Below are positions 26,946 to 35,393 of a stretch of DNA of 64,000 nucleotides, piece by piece. A program made the position numbers and the translations under genes. The notes under the pieces are model-generated. The model ran no database searches and was not told where the DNA came from. It saw nothing but the letters and a program-made list of their open reading frames with translations. This DNA is from an uncultured Chitinophaga sp. (lineage in GTDB: Bacteria; Bacteroidota; Bacteroidia; Chitinophagales; Chitinophagaceae), in assembly GCF_946479755.1 (NCBI RefSeq), contig NZ_CAMLHC010000025.1, forward strand, positions 51,668 to 115,667, in the 5' to 3' direction. Numbering within the stretch: position 1 is the stretch's first letter; the number at the start of each line of letters is the position of its first letter.

Positions 26946-27641
26946 TCAGATCAGGTCGAAGGCCTGCGCAAAGCTGGTCAGGTCGTACCCTGACTGGGCG
27001 CCGATTTTGCTTTTGATATTCCGGCGATGGGTGACGGCTGTTTTTTCTGAAATATGTACTTTTTCCGCTATCTCGCTGGCGCTGAGGCCCAGCGCCATCA
27101 GCCGCAGGATCTCTTTCTCCCTTTTGGTCAGCGCGGCAAAGATGTGCTGGTTGCGGCGCAGGAAATTGTTTTCTTCCAGCAGCCGGTTCACCTTGCTGGT
27201 CACGTGATGCAGCGGATCGATAGGGATGGCGCAGGTGATCACATGCGTCGGTATCCCCAGGGCGTTCCGCATAAACACCCGGGTAGTGCCCAGGTGCCAC
27301 GACCAGTCCATATGACGGGCCAGCCTCACCTGCTGAAAGAAGGTGACGCTCGCGTCTTTTTCCGCCGGTGCGGTAAGCATAGCGGTGATTTTAGGCAGAT
27401 AGTCTGCCACGTCGTGCGGATTAAAGTAAGTGTCAAAGTACCGGAGACCCATTGCTTTCAGGTCATCCATCGAAACGTCCAGCTGCTGCCGTCCGTTCTC
27501 AGACATATATTCTACATAATCCCTCTCCACGTTCATCACGATAAATACGGCCGGCAGTTCGCGCTCTATGGCCTGAAGGGCCTGCAGCTTTTCTTCAAGA
27601 CTGGCAGCCTCGGATAATACGATATACGTACTCATGTCCAT
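26946..27641 (-). CDS. LuxR-type (GerE) transcriptional regulator with PAS-like sensor
   Basis: This protein is about 231 aa from the ATG at 27641 (MDMSTY); an upstream ATG at 27710 is less likely. The C-terminal GerE helix-turn-helix is clear at the end (FAALTKREKEILRLMALGLSASEIAEKVHISEKTAVTHRRNI). The N-terminal 150 residues have a PAS-like pattern (PAVFIVMNVERDYVEYMSENG). It sits 141 bases upstream of the TssD gene on the same strand and may regulate it. Confidence 0.82.
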   Translation of the reverse strand: MDMSTYIVLSEAASLEEKLQALQAIERELPAVFIVMNVERDYVEYMSENGRQQLDVSMDDLKAMGLRYFDTYFNPHDVADYLPKITAMLTAPAEKDASVTFFQQVRLARHMDWSWHLGTTRVFMRNALGIPTHVITCAIPIDPLHHVTSKVNRLLEENNFLRRNQHIFAALTKREKEILRLMALGLSASEIAEKVHISEKTAVTHRRNIKSKIGAQSGYDLTSFAQAFDLI

Positions 27642-27931
27642 GTCCCTGCTATATAGTGTATAGGATAAACCGTAAAATGTCGTAGGTTTTATTAATGCTC
27701 TCGATAACAAATGTATACAAAAAACGGATAAGGGTCCCCTTCCTGTAGAAGATGACCCTTTTTTGGGGGTAAAAATATGATGATCTGTTGGAACAGTATT
27801 AGCCTTGTGTGACAGTCAGCAGATAGCAGTGATTATCTGCGTGGAACAAAGGTAAGTGATGGAAAGGATTGTTAAAATACCTAGTAGTGAGTATTTTTAC
27901 AGCCTGCCAGCTTGTTTTAGCAGCATCTTAC

Positions 27932-28510
27932 ATGAAAAAAACAATCGTTTGTTTCGACAGCTCCATCCTCCACAAGTCGCGACTGGACAATGTTTCCAAA
28001 GAGCTCCTGTGGAATGCGGCACAGGTCCACTTGGTCAAACAGGGTGACCATGTACTGCAGGCAGGGCAGACCTGCCAGCATATCTGGCTCCTGGAAAAAG
28101 GCGCCTGCCGGGCCTTCTACGATCATCATCACCGGGAGGTAAACACCGCCTTTTTCTTTGAAAACAGTTTTGTCACCAATATGAAAAGCCTGCGGAACAA
28201 TGAGCCCTCCGCCTACCATCTGGCCACCACAGAGCGTTCTGTGCTCCTCCGCTGGCATAGGGACACGCTCGCCGCGCTCTATGAACAATCTCCTGCTATC
28301 GCCGCCTTCGGCCGCGAGCGCCTGGAATTACTGGCCATCGCGGGAGAAGCGCATGCCGACTGGCTGAAGACGCATAGCCCGGAAGAACGCTACCAGTACC
28401 TGTTAACCCATCAGCCGGAACTGATACAACGTGTATCTCTTACGCAACTCAGTTCCTATATCGGCATTTCCCGTGAAACACTCAGCCGCATCCGCCGCCG
28501 CGTTTTGTGA
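27932..28510 (+). CDS. Crp/Fnr family transcriptional regulator
   Basis: This protein is about 192 aa from the ATG at 27932 (MKKTIV); an upstream ATG at 27869 would add an odd hydrophobic leader. It has an N-terminal cyclic-nucleotide-binding-like barrel (VLQAGQTCQHIWLLEKGACRAFYD) and a C-terminal helix-turn-helix (VSLTQLSSYIGISRETLSRI). It shares these blocks with the regulator at 17402-17956 and, like it, is followed by a SnoaL-type gene, here 61 bases downstream. Confidence 0.88.
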   Translation: MKKTIVCFDSSILHKSRLDNVSKELLWNAAQVHLVKQGDHVLQAGQTCQHIWLLEKGACRAFYDHHHREVNTAFFFENSFVTNMKSLRNNEPSAYHLATTERSVLLRWHRDTLAALYEQSPAIAAFGRERLELLAIAGEAHADWLKTHSPEERYQYLLTHQPELIQRVSLTQLSSYIGISRETLSRIRRRVL

Positions 28511-28543
28511 CGTTTGACGCAACTGGCGCCCCTATCCCGGCGT

Positions 28544-28551
28544 TACCTTTG
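28544..28551 (+). promoter_or_regulatory. possible Bacteroidota -7 element before SnoaL gene
   Basis: TACCTTTG fits TAnnTTTG and ends 20 bases before the ATG at 28572. At the expected -33 position only CTG is found, so the element is tentative. If real, the SnoaL gene has its own start site besides readthrough from the Crp/Fnr gene. Confidence 0.3.
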
Positions 28552-28571
28552 TTGCATAAAACAGTCACGCT

Positions 28572-29021
28572 ATGCATCTCTCCGAACAAAAAGACCTGAT
28601 CGTCCGCTTCATCAGCGAAGCCTGGAACAATGGCAACACCAGCCAGCTCGATACTTTCCTGCATCCGGCATTCAAAGACTTTTCGCTACCGGCAGGCATG
28701 CCGCCGGACGCTACCGGCCTGAAACAATGGATAGACCAGGTACATCAGTCGTTTGAACCGCTGACGGTTATTGAGGAACACCTCGCCGAACCTGGTCACT
28801 GCATGGTCCGCATCTCCATGCACCTAAAACATACCGGCTTATGGCGAGGCATCCCCGCAACAGGACAAACCGCCGTCACCAGTGGATTCCGCTCCTTCGC
28901 CATTAAAGACGGACGGATCATCGAACATCGTGCCCTGGTAGATGGCAATACAATAGAACGGCAACTGAACGAAGCAGCTCAGCTGACAGGCTGCCTGCCT
29001 AAAACAGCGGACAACGGATAA
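28572..29021 (+). CDS. SnoaL-like ester cyclase family protein
   Basis: This 149-aa protein has a SnoaL/ester-cyclase NTF2 fold pattern: LIVRFISEAWNNGNTSQLDTF at the start, then a HPAFKDFSLP active-site region and a final strand-rich half (VRISMHLKHTGLWRGIPATG). Polyketide cyclases and steroid-isomerase-like enzymes share this fold; the substrate is unknown. It is probably controlled by the Crp/Fnr regulator immediately upstream. Confidence 0.8.
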   Translation: MHLSEQKDLIVRFISEAWNNGNTSQLDTFLHPAFKDFSLPAGMPPDATGLKQWIDQVHQSFEPLTVIEEHLAEPGHCMVRISMHLKHTGLWRGIPATGQTAVTSGFRSFAIKDGRIIEHRALVDGNTIERQLNEAAQLTGCLPKTADNG

Positions 29022-29447
29022 TCCGGGCGATACCGTTAGTTGGATTTATAGCCACCTGTTTGCACGCATAGTTTTCCCTGCGGCGCAAACAGGCTTCGTT
29101 GTTAGCAGTCGCTCATACCAGGAATTCGTGGAATACAAAAATGCAACCGGTCCTCCGTAGCCGGCGAACGCAATGTGGCCGCTACCTGTTGTAAAAATGA
29201 TTTTTATTTCAACAGGCAGGTAATACTTTATTATCTTTTAATTATACTTTGATAATCTTCTCCCATAATATATCCCACAAATTCCCCGGGTAACAGTAGT
29301 TAAAGTCAGCGATTATCCTTATTATTACATACCGGCATACGGCTTTACGTTTTATTACAGGAACAATAAAAAAAATGATGCTTTTTTATCCCTGTTGATG
29401 CTACAGGCAGAAAATCAAGACATTCCACGTCCACCAAAATATGGTAC
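29022..29447. other. noncoding gap with two hairpins
   Basis: The 426-base gap holds no credible gene. A perfect 9-bp stem (CCTGTTTGC at 29055-29063, GCAAACAGG at 29085-29093) with a 21-base loop lies just after the SnoaL stop and may help end transcription. A second dyad at 29185-29216 pairs CCTGTTG with CAACAGG around an A/T stem. The remainder is A/T-rich and probably carries the promoter of the AraC gene at 29448. Confidence 0.45.
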
Positions 29448-30332
29448 ATGAAAAGCAAACTACTACGCGAGATCACCCCGCTAACGCAAAGCGATTGTTT
29501 CACCCTGTTCTCCCGGGAAAAAACAGCTTTTGACTTTCCCCTGCACTATCATGAAGAATTTGAGCTCAACTTCATCCAGCACGCCACCGGCGCCCGGCGC
29601 ATCATCGGCGACCACATTGAAGATATTGAAGACCTGGAACTGGTACTGGTAGGCCCTAACCTGCAACACGGCTGGTTCACCCATAAACATAAAGGCAGCG
29701 TGATCAAGGAGATCACGATCCAGTTCCACCGCGACCTGTTCGATGAAAAATTCCTGCAACGCAATCAGATGAGTTTCATTAAAAACATGTTCGAACGGTC
29801 GCTCCGCGGAATTCTGTTTTCTACGGAGACCACCCGTCAGATCATGCCACGGCTGGTACACCTGCCGCAAAAGCAGGGTTTCGACTCCGTGCTGGAACTC
29901 ATGTCTATCCTGCACGACCTGTCTACCAGCAGGAACATGCGCATCTTATCAGACGCCAGCTTCCGCAACCTGGAAACATTTTCGTATAACAGCCGCCGTG
30001 TGGAAAAGGTCATGCATTACCTCAACGGTAACTTCGACAAGAATATCTCCCTGCACGAGGCCGCTAAGCTGGCCGCTATGACAGATGTTGCTTTCAGCCG
30101 TTTTTTTAAAGCAAGGATCGGTAAAACGTTTGTGGATACACTGATAGAAATAAGGCTGGGGCATGCCTCCCGGATGCTGATAGAAACCACGCATACCGTT
30201 AATGAAATAGCTTATAAATGCGGGTTTAACAACATTTCCAATTTCAACCGCATCTTCAAAAAGAAAAAAGACTGTACGCCCAAAGAGTTCCGGATGGCTT
30301 ATACCGCCTCCGGAACACGGACTTTCGTATAA
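29448..30332 (+). CDS. AraC family transcriptional regulator (cupin sensor)
   Basis: This 294-aa protein has an N-terminal cupin-like domain (FDFPLHYHEEFELNFIQHATG, with the LVGPNLQHGW strand) and a C-terminal AraC double helix-turn-helix at about residues 195-290 (LHEAAKLAAMTDVAFSRFFK, then VNEIAYKCGFNNISNFNRIFKKKKDCTPKEFR). Such cupin-AraC proteins usually respond to sugars. It is convergent with the peroxiredoxin-like gene, only 37 bases away, and no obvious target is adjacent. Confidence 0.92.
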   Translation: MKSKLLREITPLTQSDCFTLFSREKTAFDFPLHYHEEFELNFIQHATGARRIIGDHIEDIEDLELVLVGPNLQHGWFTHKHKGSVIKEITIQFHRDLFDEKFLQRNQMSFIKNMFERSLRGILFSTETTRQIMPRLVHLPQKQGFDSVLELMSILHDLSTSRNMRILSDASFRNLETFSYNSRRVEKVMHYLNGNFDKNISLHEAAKLAAMTDVAFSRFFKARIGKTFVDTLIEIRLGHASRMLIETTHTVNEIAYKCGFNNISNFNRIFKKKKDCTPKEFRMAYTASGTRTFV

Positions 30333-30369
30333 GCGTATAAGATAACTGCAACGGGTAAACGTAATGATA

Positions 30370-30987
30370 TTACGCGCTGATGGCCAGCTGTTTGTCGACC
30401 ACAGACAACAGCTCGTCCGCAGAGAATTGGTACTCAAGGTTTACATCCGCAAAGCTGTACGTAATTTCAAGCGAAGGCGTAATCAGATAAACTGCCGGAA
30501 CAGGCACATCTGCGTTTACACCGGCAACACGGCCCCAGATAGGATCAGATTCCTTGTAGATACCGGCCTTGCGGGCAACGCGGTGTTGTACGTCCCGCAC
30601 CACGTCGAAAGGCAGCGGCTGACGGTTGAATTGAGAGAAGTGCTTTTTGCCCTCGCTGGACAGTACCAGCAAACGCGCTCCGGCAGCTTCTATGGCAGCA
30701 TGTTTGGCTATCAGTTCAGCGATCAGCGCATCTCCGTAACCATTCCAGTTAACAGAATAAAAAGCCACCACCAAAGGCTGCGCTGTCAGCAAATGCAGCG
30801 AAGTACCGCCGGTGCCCGCTTTGAGCAACGGTCCCTCGTTGATCACATTTTCTTCTTCCAGGTAAAAATCAGCAAAAAACTGACCGGCTGTCAACGGACG
30901 GATACGTTCCCTGTTCCTTACCGGACTGGGAAACTGATCGGCGATCGGGGCTGGCAGGTAATCTGCGTAACGGTGTAAGGTAGACAT
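30370..30987 (-). CDS. peroxiredoxin-like (AhpC/TSA fold) protein lacking cysteine
   Basis: This 205-aa protein has the strand-helix order of a thioredoxin-fold peroxiredoxin (PLVVAFYSVNWNGYGDALIA at the position of the active-site loop, then ARLLVLSSEGKKHFSQFN, then DVQHRVARKAGIYKESDPIWG). The peroxidatic cysteine that should lie in the FYSVNW loop is replaced and no cysteine occurs anywhere in the protein, so peroxidase activity is not expected. It could be a chaperone-like or binding paralogue. A gap of 566 bases separates it from the next gene. Confidence 0.7.
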   Translation of the reverse strand: MSTLHRYADYLPAPIADQFPSPVRNRERIRPLTAGQFFADFYLEEENVINEGPLLKAGTGGTSLHLLTAQPLVVAFYSVNWNGYGDALIAELIAKHAAIEAAGARLLVLSSEGKKHFSQFNRQPLPFDVVRDVQHRVARKAGIYKESDPIWGRVAGVNADVPVPAVYLITPSLEITYSFADVNLEYQFSADELLSVVDKQLAISA

Positions 30988-31178
30988 GTTCGCTCTTTTT
31001 TAATGGCTGATAAAATGTTCCGTTGCAGGGGTTTTATCACGCTGGTTTTAATAATGAAACAAAGATAGGGGAAAAAATCTATTATCCTACTAAATCTATA
31101 GACTAAATGCATTTAAAATTATAATAGATTGGTTTTTAGGGGATTGTAAGATAGAAATTTTTCGGGGAATGCCTGATA

Positions 31179-31322
31179 GGAGATGACCGACGGGAGATGA
31201 CCGATTGGGAGATGACCAAACGGGAGATGATCAACGGGGAAATGACCGATGGGGAGATGATCAACGGGAGATGATCAACGGGGAAATGATCTACGGGAGA
31301 TGATCAACGGGAGATAGACTGC
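31179..31322. repeat. minisatellite, about ten copies of a 14-15 bp unit
   Basis: Ten tandem units of the form GGGAGATGAYCRAC start at 31179, 31192, 31207, 31222, 31236, 31251, 31266, 31280, 31295 and 31309. Variants have GGGAAATG or an extra G. Later units (TCAAC type) are more alike than the early ones (CCGAT type). The array lies in the noncoding gap between two divergent genes (30987 and 31554) and is not a multiple of three, so it is not coding. Confidence 0.85.
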
Positions 31323-31553
31323 GAGCATAGATGCGAGGCATGGAGGGTATCGGGAATCGATTGCCTATCAAGGTACGCTAAGGATAGCTCAACGGGACGA
31401 TTGCTGAATGTGGTTCTAAATATCGCCCGCCGGACATAACTTCTCGGGTATCGGTTGCCCACTTTTACTATTCGTCAAAGCTTTTCAGCAGGTGGTCAAA
31501 ACGCAACCTCCTAAAGCCCTTACAGCGCTTAGGTTTGCCAAAACACCATTCAG

Positions 31554-32660
31554 ATGCAAACAAAGACCTGCCGACTGGCTTATCTCGACTGGCTCCGCGC
31601 ACTCGCCATACTGGGCATTTTCCTTTTTACCGCAGCACGCCCCTTCACGCATTCAGATAAAATAGACTATATGATGAACAGCAGCTTTATTCCCCTGTTG
31701 TTCTTTCTCTCCGGCGCTACCTCCCTGCATATGGCGCTGAAACGCAATAATAGCCGGATGATACTGTTGTGGATACGCCGCCTGCTGGCGCCGCTGCTCA
31801 CCGGCCTGTTCCTGCTGCTGCCGTTGCTGCTCTGGCTCGAGCAACCGGAAACTGGTCACCGGGAAGGATTTATGTCCTATTATATGACAGCGATCAGGCG
31901 GGCATTACACCCTGCCAACTGGCACTATCTCTGGGTAGTGGTATGCCTTGCCTTTTACATGATAATGATGACGCCGCTGTTCCGCTGGCTGCGCACCGCT
32001 CCGGCCCGCAAATTTCAACAGTCGCTGTACTGGTTCGTTCCCGGTCAACGGATTTATCTTCTCCTGCTGCCGGTAGCCATCGTCTTCGTCACTGGCCTGC
32101 TGACGGGCACCTCCGGCTACGTCCTCGTTATCCTGTACTGGTGGCTGCTGCTGGTCATTGGCTTCTTTTGTATGCTACAACCCGCACTGATGGACAGTCT
32201 CGAACGAAACCGCCATTACTCTCTCCTGGCGCTGCTGATCGCTGTGGCCCTCGTCATGGCCGGCCACCGGTACCAGGCGGGCTCGCTGGTGGCCCTGCTC
32301 GTGGAACCCTTCCATGCCGGCCTGTGGGTATTCTGCCTTACCGGATACGCCAAAAAACACCTCGACCGGGAGCACCGCCTGCGCACATACGCCAACCTCT
32401 TCGCCTGGCCTTTTTATCTCCTGCAACAACCGCTGGTTATCATCATCGCCGGCTTTCTCACTGACCAGCGCCTGTCTCCGGTCATCGCGTATCTTTTCGT
32501 GGTACTGAGCACCTGGCTGTCGGCCGTCCTGGTCTTTAACCTGCTGATCAAACCATTTGTGATCACCCGCTTTTTCTTCGGCGTAAAACCCGGCACACCA
32601 CCGGTTACCACCGGCAAAGTGGTGAAGGTGCCAATGCCGCAGTCCGACTTTTTTTACTAA
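31554..32660 (+). CDS. acyltransferase-3 family membrane protein
   Basis: This 368-aa protein has about ten membrane segments and the family opening YLDWLRALAILGIFLF. It belongs to the membrane acyltransferase-3 (OafA/NodX-like) family that modifies sugars or lipids. In most members of this subgroup the next residues carry a conserved His (LFH...RPF); here the sequence is LFTAARPF, so that His is missing. The histidine kinase starts 10 bases downstream and the genes may be linked. Substrate unknown. Confidence 0.8.
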   Translation: MQTKTCRLAYLDWLRALAILGIFLFTAARPFTHSDKIDYMMNSSFIPLLFFLSGATSLHMALKRNNSRMILLWIRRLLAPLLTGLFLLLPLLLWLEQPETGHREGFMSYYMTAIRRALHPANWHYLWVVVCLAFYMIMMTPLFRWLRTAPARKFQQSLYWFVPGQRIYLLLLPVAIVFVTGLLTGTSGYVLVILYWWLLLVIGFFCMLQPALMDSLERNRHYSLLALLIAVALVMAGHRYQAGSLVALLVEPFHAGLWVFCLTGYAKKHLDREHRLRTYANLFAWPFYLLQQPLVIIIAGFLTDQRLSPVIAYLFVVLSTWLSAVLVFNLLIKPFVITRFFFGVKPGTPPVTTGKVVKVPMPQSDFFY

Positions 32661-32670
32661 CTTGATCCGG

Positions 32671-33684
32671 ATGGAACAGTTCTGGCGCAAATACATTTTC
32701 CCCGTTTTATACGCCTTCGTTATCTATGTCAGCATGCGCCTGATCAATGCCGTTCTCACCGGTTTCCGTTTCTGGGAGCGGCCCTGGCAGGAAACGGCGA
32801 TCGAATGCGTGCTGCTCTCCACCGGCTATATCTACGCCTGGATGCTGAACTACCTGCTGCAATACTATCAACGGCAGCCGAAGCCCGGCCCCGTCATCCG
32901 GGAGTACCTGGTGGTGGCGGCGGTGATCATCGCCTTCACCGACGGTATCATCCTGCCGATCCAGCACTTCACCGGAGAAAGAGGATGCCAGCTCTACGAC
33001 GTGATCAATCTCACCCTGATACCCACGTTGTTTTACCTGCTGTATTACGTGATCAAACGCGCCAACGCCTCGCTGCGGAAAAGTTACGAGCAACAGCTGC
33101 TGCTGGAAAAAATCAGCAACGACCAGCTCCAGACAGAGCTGCGCTTCCTCAAAGCCCAGTTCCATCCGCATTTCCTCTTCAACGCCCTCAATACGGTGTA
33201 TTTCCAGATGGATGAAAGCATAGGCACCGCCAAACATACCGTGGAAAAACTCTCCGAACTGCTGCGCTACCAGCTGTACGACCATCAGCAAACCGTGGCC
33301 GTGGGAAAAGAGCTGCAGTACCTGCAATCGTATATCGACCTGCAACGGAGCCGTATGAACGAACACCTGCGGCTGACCGTGGAAATTGACCCCCGGCTGA
33401 ACAAACAAAGCGTATACCCGTTATTGTTATTACCCCTGGTGGAAAACGCTTTCAAATACGCCGGTGGCGAATACTGGATCAACATCAACGCCAGCCTGCA
33501 AAATGGCTGGCTGGTATTCCATGTCAGCAACGCCATTCCCGCCATTGAAATGAAACAGAAAAAGGGCGGCATCGGGCTGGAGAACCTGCGCCGGCGCCTG
33601 GCCCTGCTCTACCCGGGGAAACATGACCTGGCCTTCTGTAACAGCGGAGAGCATTATTCGGCAGACCTAAAAATAGCTTTATGA
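32671..33684 (+). CDS. LytS-type sensor histidine kinase
   Basis: This protein is about 337 aa from the ATG at 32671; a TTG nine bases earlier is possible. It has four membrane helices in the first about 135 residues and then a His_kinase (PF06580-type) domain with FLKAQFHPHFLFNALNTVYF, whose likely phospho-acceptor is His167. A degenerate HATPase follows (LLLLPLVENAFKYAGGEYW, then GGIGLENLRRRLALLYPG). Its last four bases overlap the start of the LytTR response regulator, a tight two-component pair. Confidence 0.93.
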   Translation: MEQFWRKYIFPVLYAFVIYVSMRLINAVLTGFRFWERPWQETAIECVLLSTGYIYAWMLNYLLQYYQRQPKPGPVIREYLVVAAVIIAFTDGIILPIQHFTGERGCQLYDVINLTLIPTLFYLLYYVIKRANASLRKSYEQQLLLEKISNDQLQTELRFLKAQFHPHFLFNALNTVYFQMDESIGTAKHTVEKLSELLRYQLYDHQQTVAVGKELQYLQSYIDLQRSRMNEHLRLTVEIDPRLNKQSVYPLLLLPLVENAFKYAGGEYWININASLQNGWLVFHVSNAIPAIEMKQKKGGIGLENLRRRLALLYPGKHDLAFCNSGEHYSADLKIAL

Positions 33685-34388
33685 AAATCAGCTGTATTAT
33701 TACCGACGATGAACCTGTAGCCCGCAAAGGACTGGCCGGATACGTGGAAAAAATAGACTTCCTCTCCCTGGCAGGCGTCTGCGAAGACGCCCTGTCGCTG
33801 AACAACCTCCTCCGCCAACAGCCGGCCGACCTGCTGTTCCTCGACATCGAAATGCCCTACATCAACGGGGTGGAACTGCTCGAAAGCCTGCCCCATCCGC
33901 CCAAAGTGATCTTTACCACCGCCTATGAACAATACGCGCTCAAAGGTTTCGAGCTGGACGCCATCGATTACCTGATGAAACCCATCCCGTTCGAACGTTT
34001 CCTCAAAGCCGCCAACCGCGCCCGGGAGGTGCTTTTCCCGTCAATACCAGCCCCTGTGGCGGAAAGAGACATCTATATCAAAACCGGAGAAAAATTGGTG
34101 CGCGTACTGCTGGAAGACATTATCTTTATAGAGGCGATGGAAAACTACGTGTATATCCATACCACCCACGGACGGTACCTGACACATGCCACCCTGAAAG
34201 CGGTGGCGGAGAACGTAACCGGTCCGGAATTTGTTCAAACCCACAAATCGTATATCATCAACACCCGGAAAATTACCAGCATCGAAGGCAACAGGATCCT
34301 CATGGGACAAGCCTCGGTACCGGTTTCCAGGGGACTCAAAGACAGCGTGATGAATACCATTTTAAAGGATAAATTGCTGAAGAAATAA
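33681..34388 (+). CDS. LytTR-family response regulator
   Basis: This 235-aa protein has a receiver domain at about residues 3-120 with phospho-acceptor Asp55 (LLFLDIEMPYINGVELL) and the conserved Lys in MKPIPFERFLKA. A LytTR DNA-binding domain spans about 135-235 (FIEAMENYVYIHTTHGRYLT, then FVQTHKSYIINTRKITSIEG). It overlaps the kinase gene by four bases. A likely target is the bestrophin gene nine bases downstream or the acyltransferase upstream. Confidence 0.95.
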   Translation: MKISCIITDDEPVARKGLAGYVEKIDFLSLAGVCEDALSLNNLLRQQPADLLFLDIEMPYINGVELLESLPHPPKVIFTTAYEQYALKGFELDAIDYLMKPIPFERFLKAANRAREVLFPSIPAPVAERDIYIKTGEKLVRVLLEDIIFIEAMENYVYIHTTHGRYLTHATLKAVAENVTGPEFVQTHKSYIINTRKITSIEGNRILMGQASVPVSRGLKDSVMNTILKDKLLKK

Positions 34389-34397
34389 ATCAGACAT

Positions 34398-35306
34398 ATG
34401 CTGCTGAAACATCGTCTCTCTCTTGCACAGATCTTCACCTTCACCTGGAAGGTAGACCTGATGCTGCTGCTTTGTTGTACCATTGTTTTTTTTGTGGATA
34501 AATACTGGCTGTCTGCCCATATAGCCATCCCCGTGGCCGTATCTGCCGTACTGGGTACCGCCATCGCTTTCTTTATCGGCTTCAATAACAACCAGGCCTA
34601 CGACCGGTGGTGGGAGGCCCGCATGATCTGGGGGGCCCTCGTCAACGACTCCCGTTCCTGGGCCAGAAGTCTGCTCCACTACACACAGACCGACGGTGAC
34701 CAGGAACAACAGACCTTCGTCCGCCATATGATCTACCGCCACCTCTCCTTCGTATACGCCCTGAAAACCAACCTCCGGAAACTCCCAGACGACTACTACA
34801 CCCGCTACCTCACCAAAGAAGAAATTGACTACGTTCAGCAACAACAGAATATCCCCAACGCCCTGCTCAACCTCCAGTCGGCCGACCTGCAGCAGCTCCG
34901 GAACACCGGCGCGATCGACGGCTTCACCTTCCTCGAGCTCAACGACATGCTGGTCAAACACTGCGACGAAATGGGCAAGTCTGAACGCATCAAAAATACC
35001 GTCTTCCCGCCCAGCTACGTATATTTCACCCGCCTGTTCATCTGGTTCTACGTGATCATGAACACCCTGATGATGACCGAATCCATCGGCGCCTGGTCCA
35101 TCCTCTTCGGATGGGTGTTTGGCTTCGTGTTCCATGTCACCCATCTCAACGGCATCACCCTGATGAACCCCTTCGAATACCACCCCCTGGGCATCCCCCT
35201 CGACAGCATCGCCCGCACCATCGAAATCAACCTGATAGAACTGATGGGCGAAGAACCGGTGCCCCAACCCGTCAAACCCAAGGCAGACGGGCTATATATT
35301 ATGTAA
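34398..35306 (+). CDS. bestrophin-like anion channel
   Basis: This 302-aa membrane protein matches the bacterial bestrophin (RFP-TM/YneE) family: WKVDLMLLLCC, then AIPVAVSAVLGTAIAFFIGF, then NNNQAYDRWWEARMIWGALV, the family's most conserved block. Bestrophins form pentameric chloride or anion channels; some bacterial members prefer cations. It starts nine bases after the LytTR regulator and is probably cotranscribed with the two-component pair. Confidence 0.92.
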   Translation: MLLKHRLSLAQIFTFTWKVDLMLLLCCTIVFFVDKYWLSAHIAIPVAVSAVLGTAIAFFIGFNNNQAYDRWWEARMIWGALVNDSRSWARSLLHYTQTDGDQEQQTFVRHMIYRHLSFVYALKTNLRKLPDDYYTRYLTKEEIDYVQQQQNIPNALLNLQSADLQQLRNTGAIDGFTFLELNDMLVKHCDEMGKSERIKNTVFPPSYVYFTRLFIWFYVIMNTLMMTESIGAWSILFGWVFGFVFHVTHLNGITLMNPFEYHPLGIPLDSIARTIEINLIELMGEEPVPQPVKPKADGLYIM

Positions 35307-35393
35307 AAATAACGAGTGACACGCCGGACCAGCATACCGGATAACAACCCCGGAAATCATTATTCATAACAGGTAATTCCGTATTTTTACCGC

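Noticed and set aside
27730..27764. AAGGGTC/GACCCTT hairpin with a T run as a terminator
   Set aside because: It lies between two divergent genes, upstream of both, where a terminator has no gene to end. The loop is also long (17 bases).
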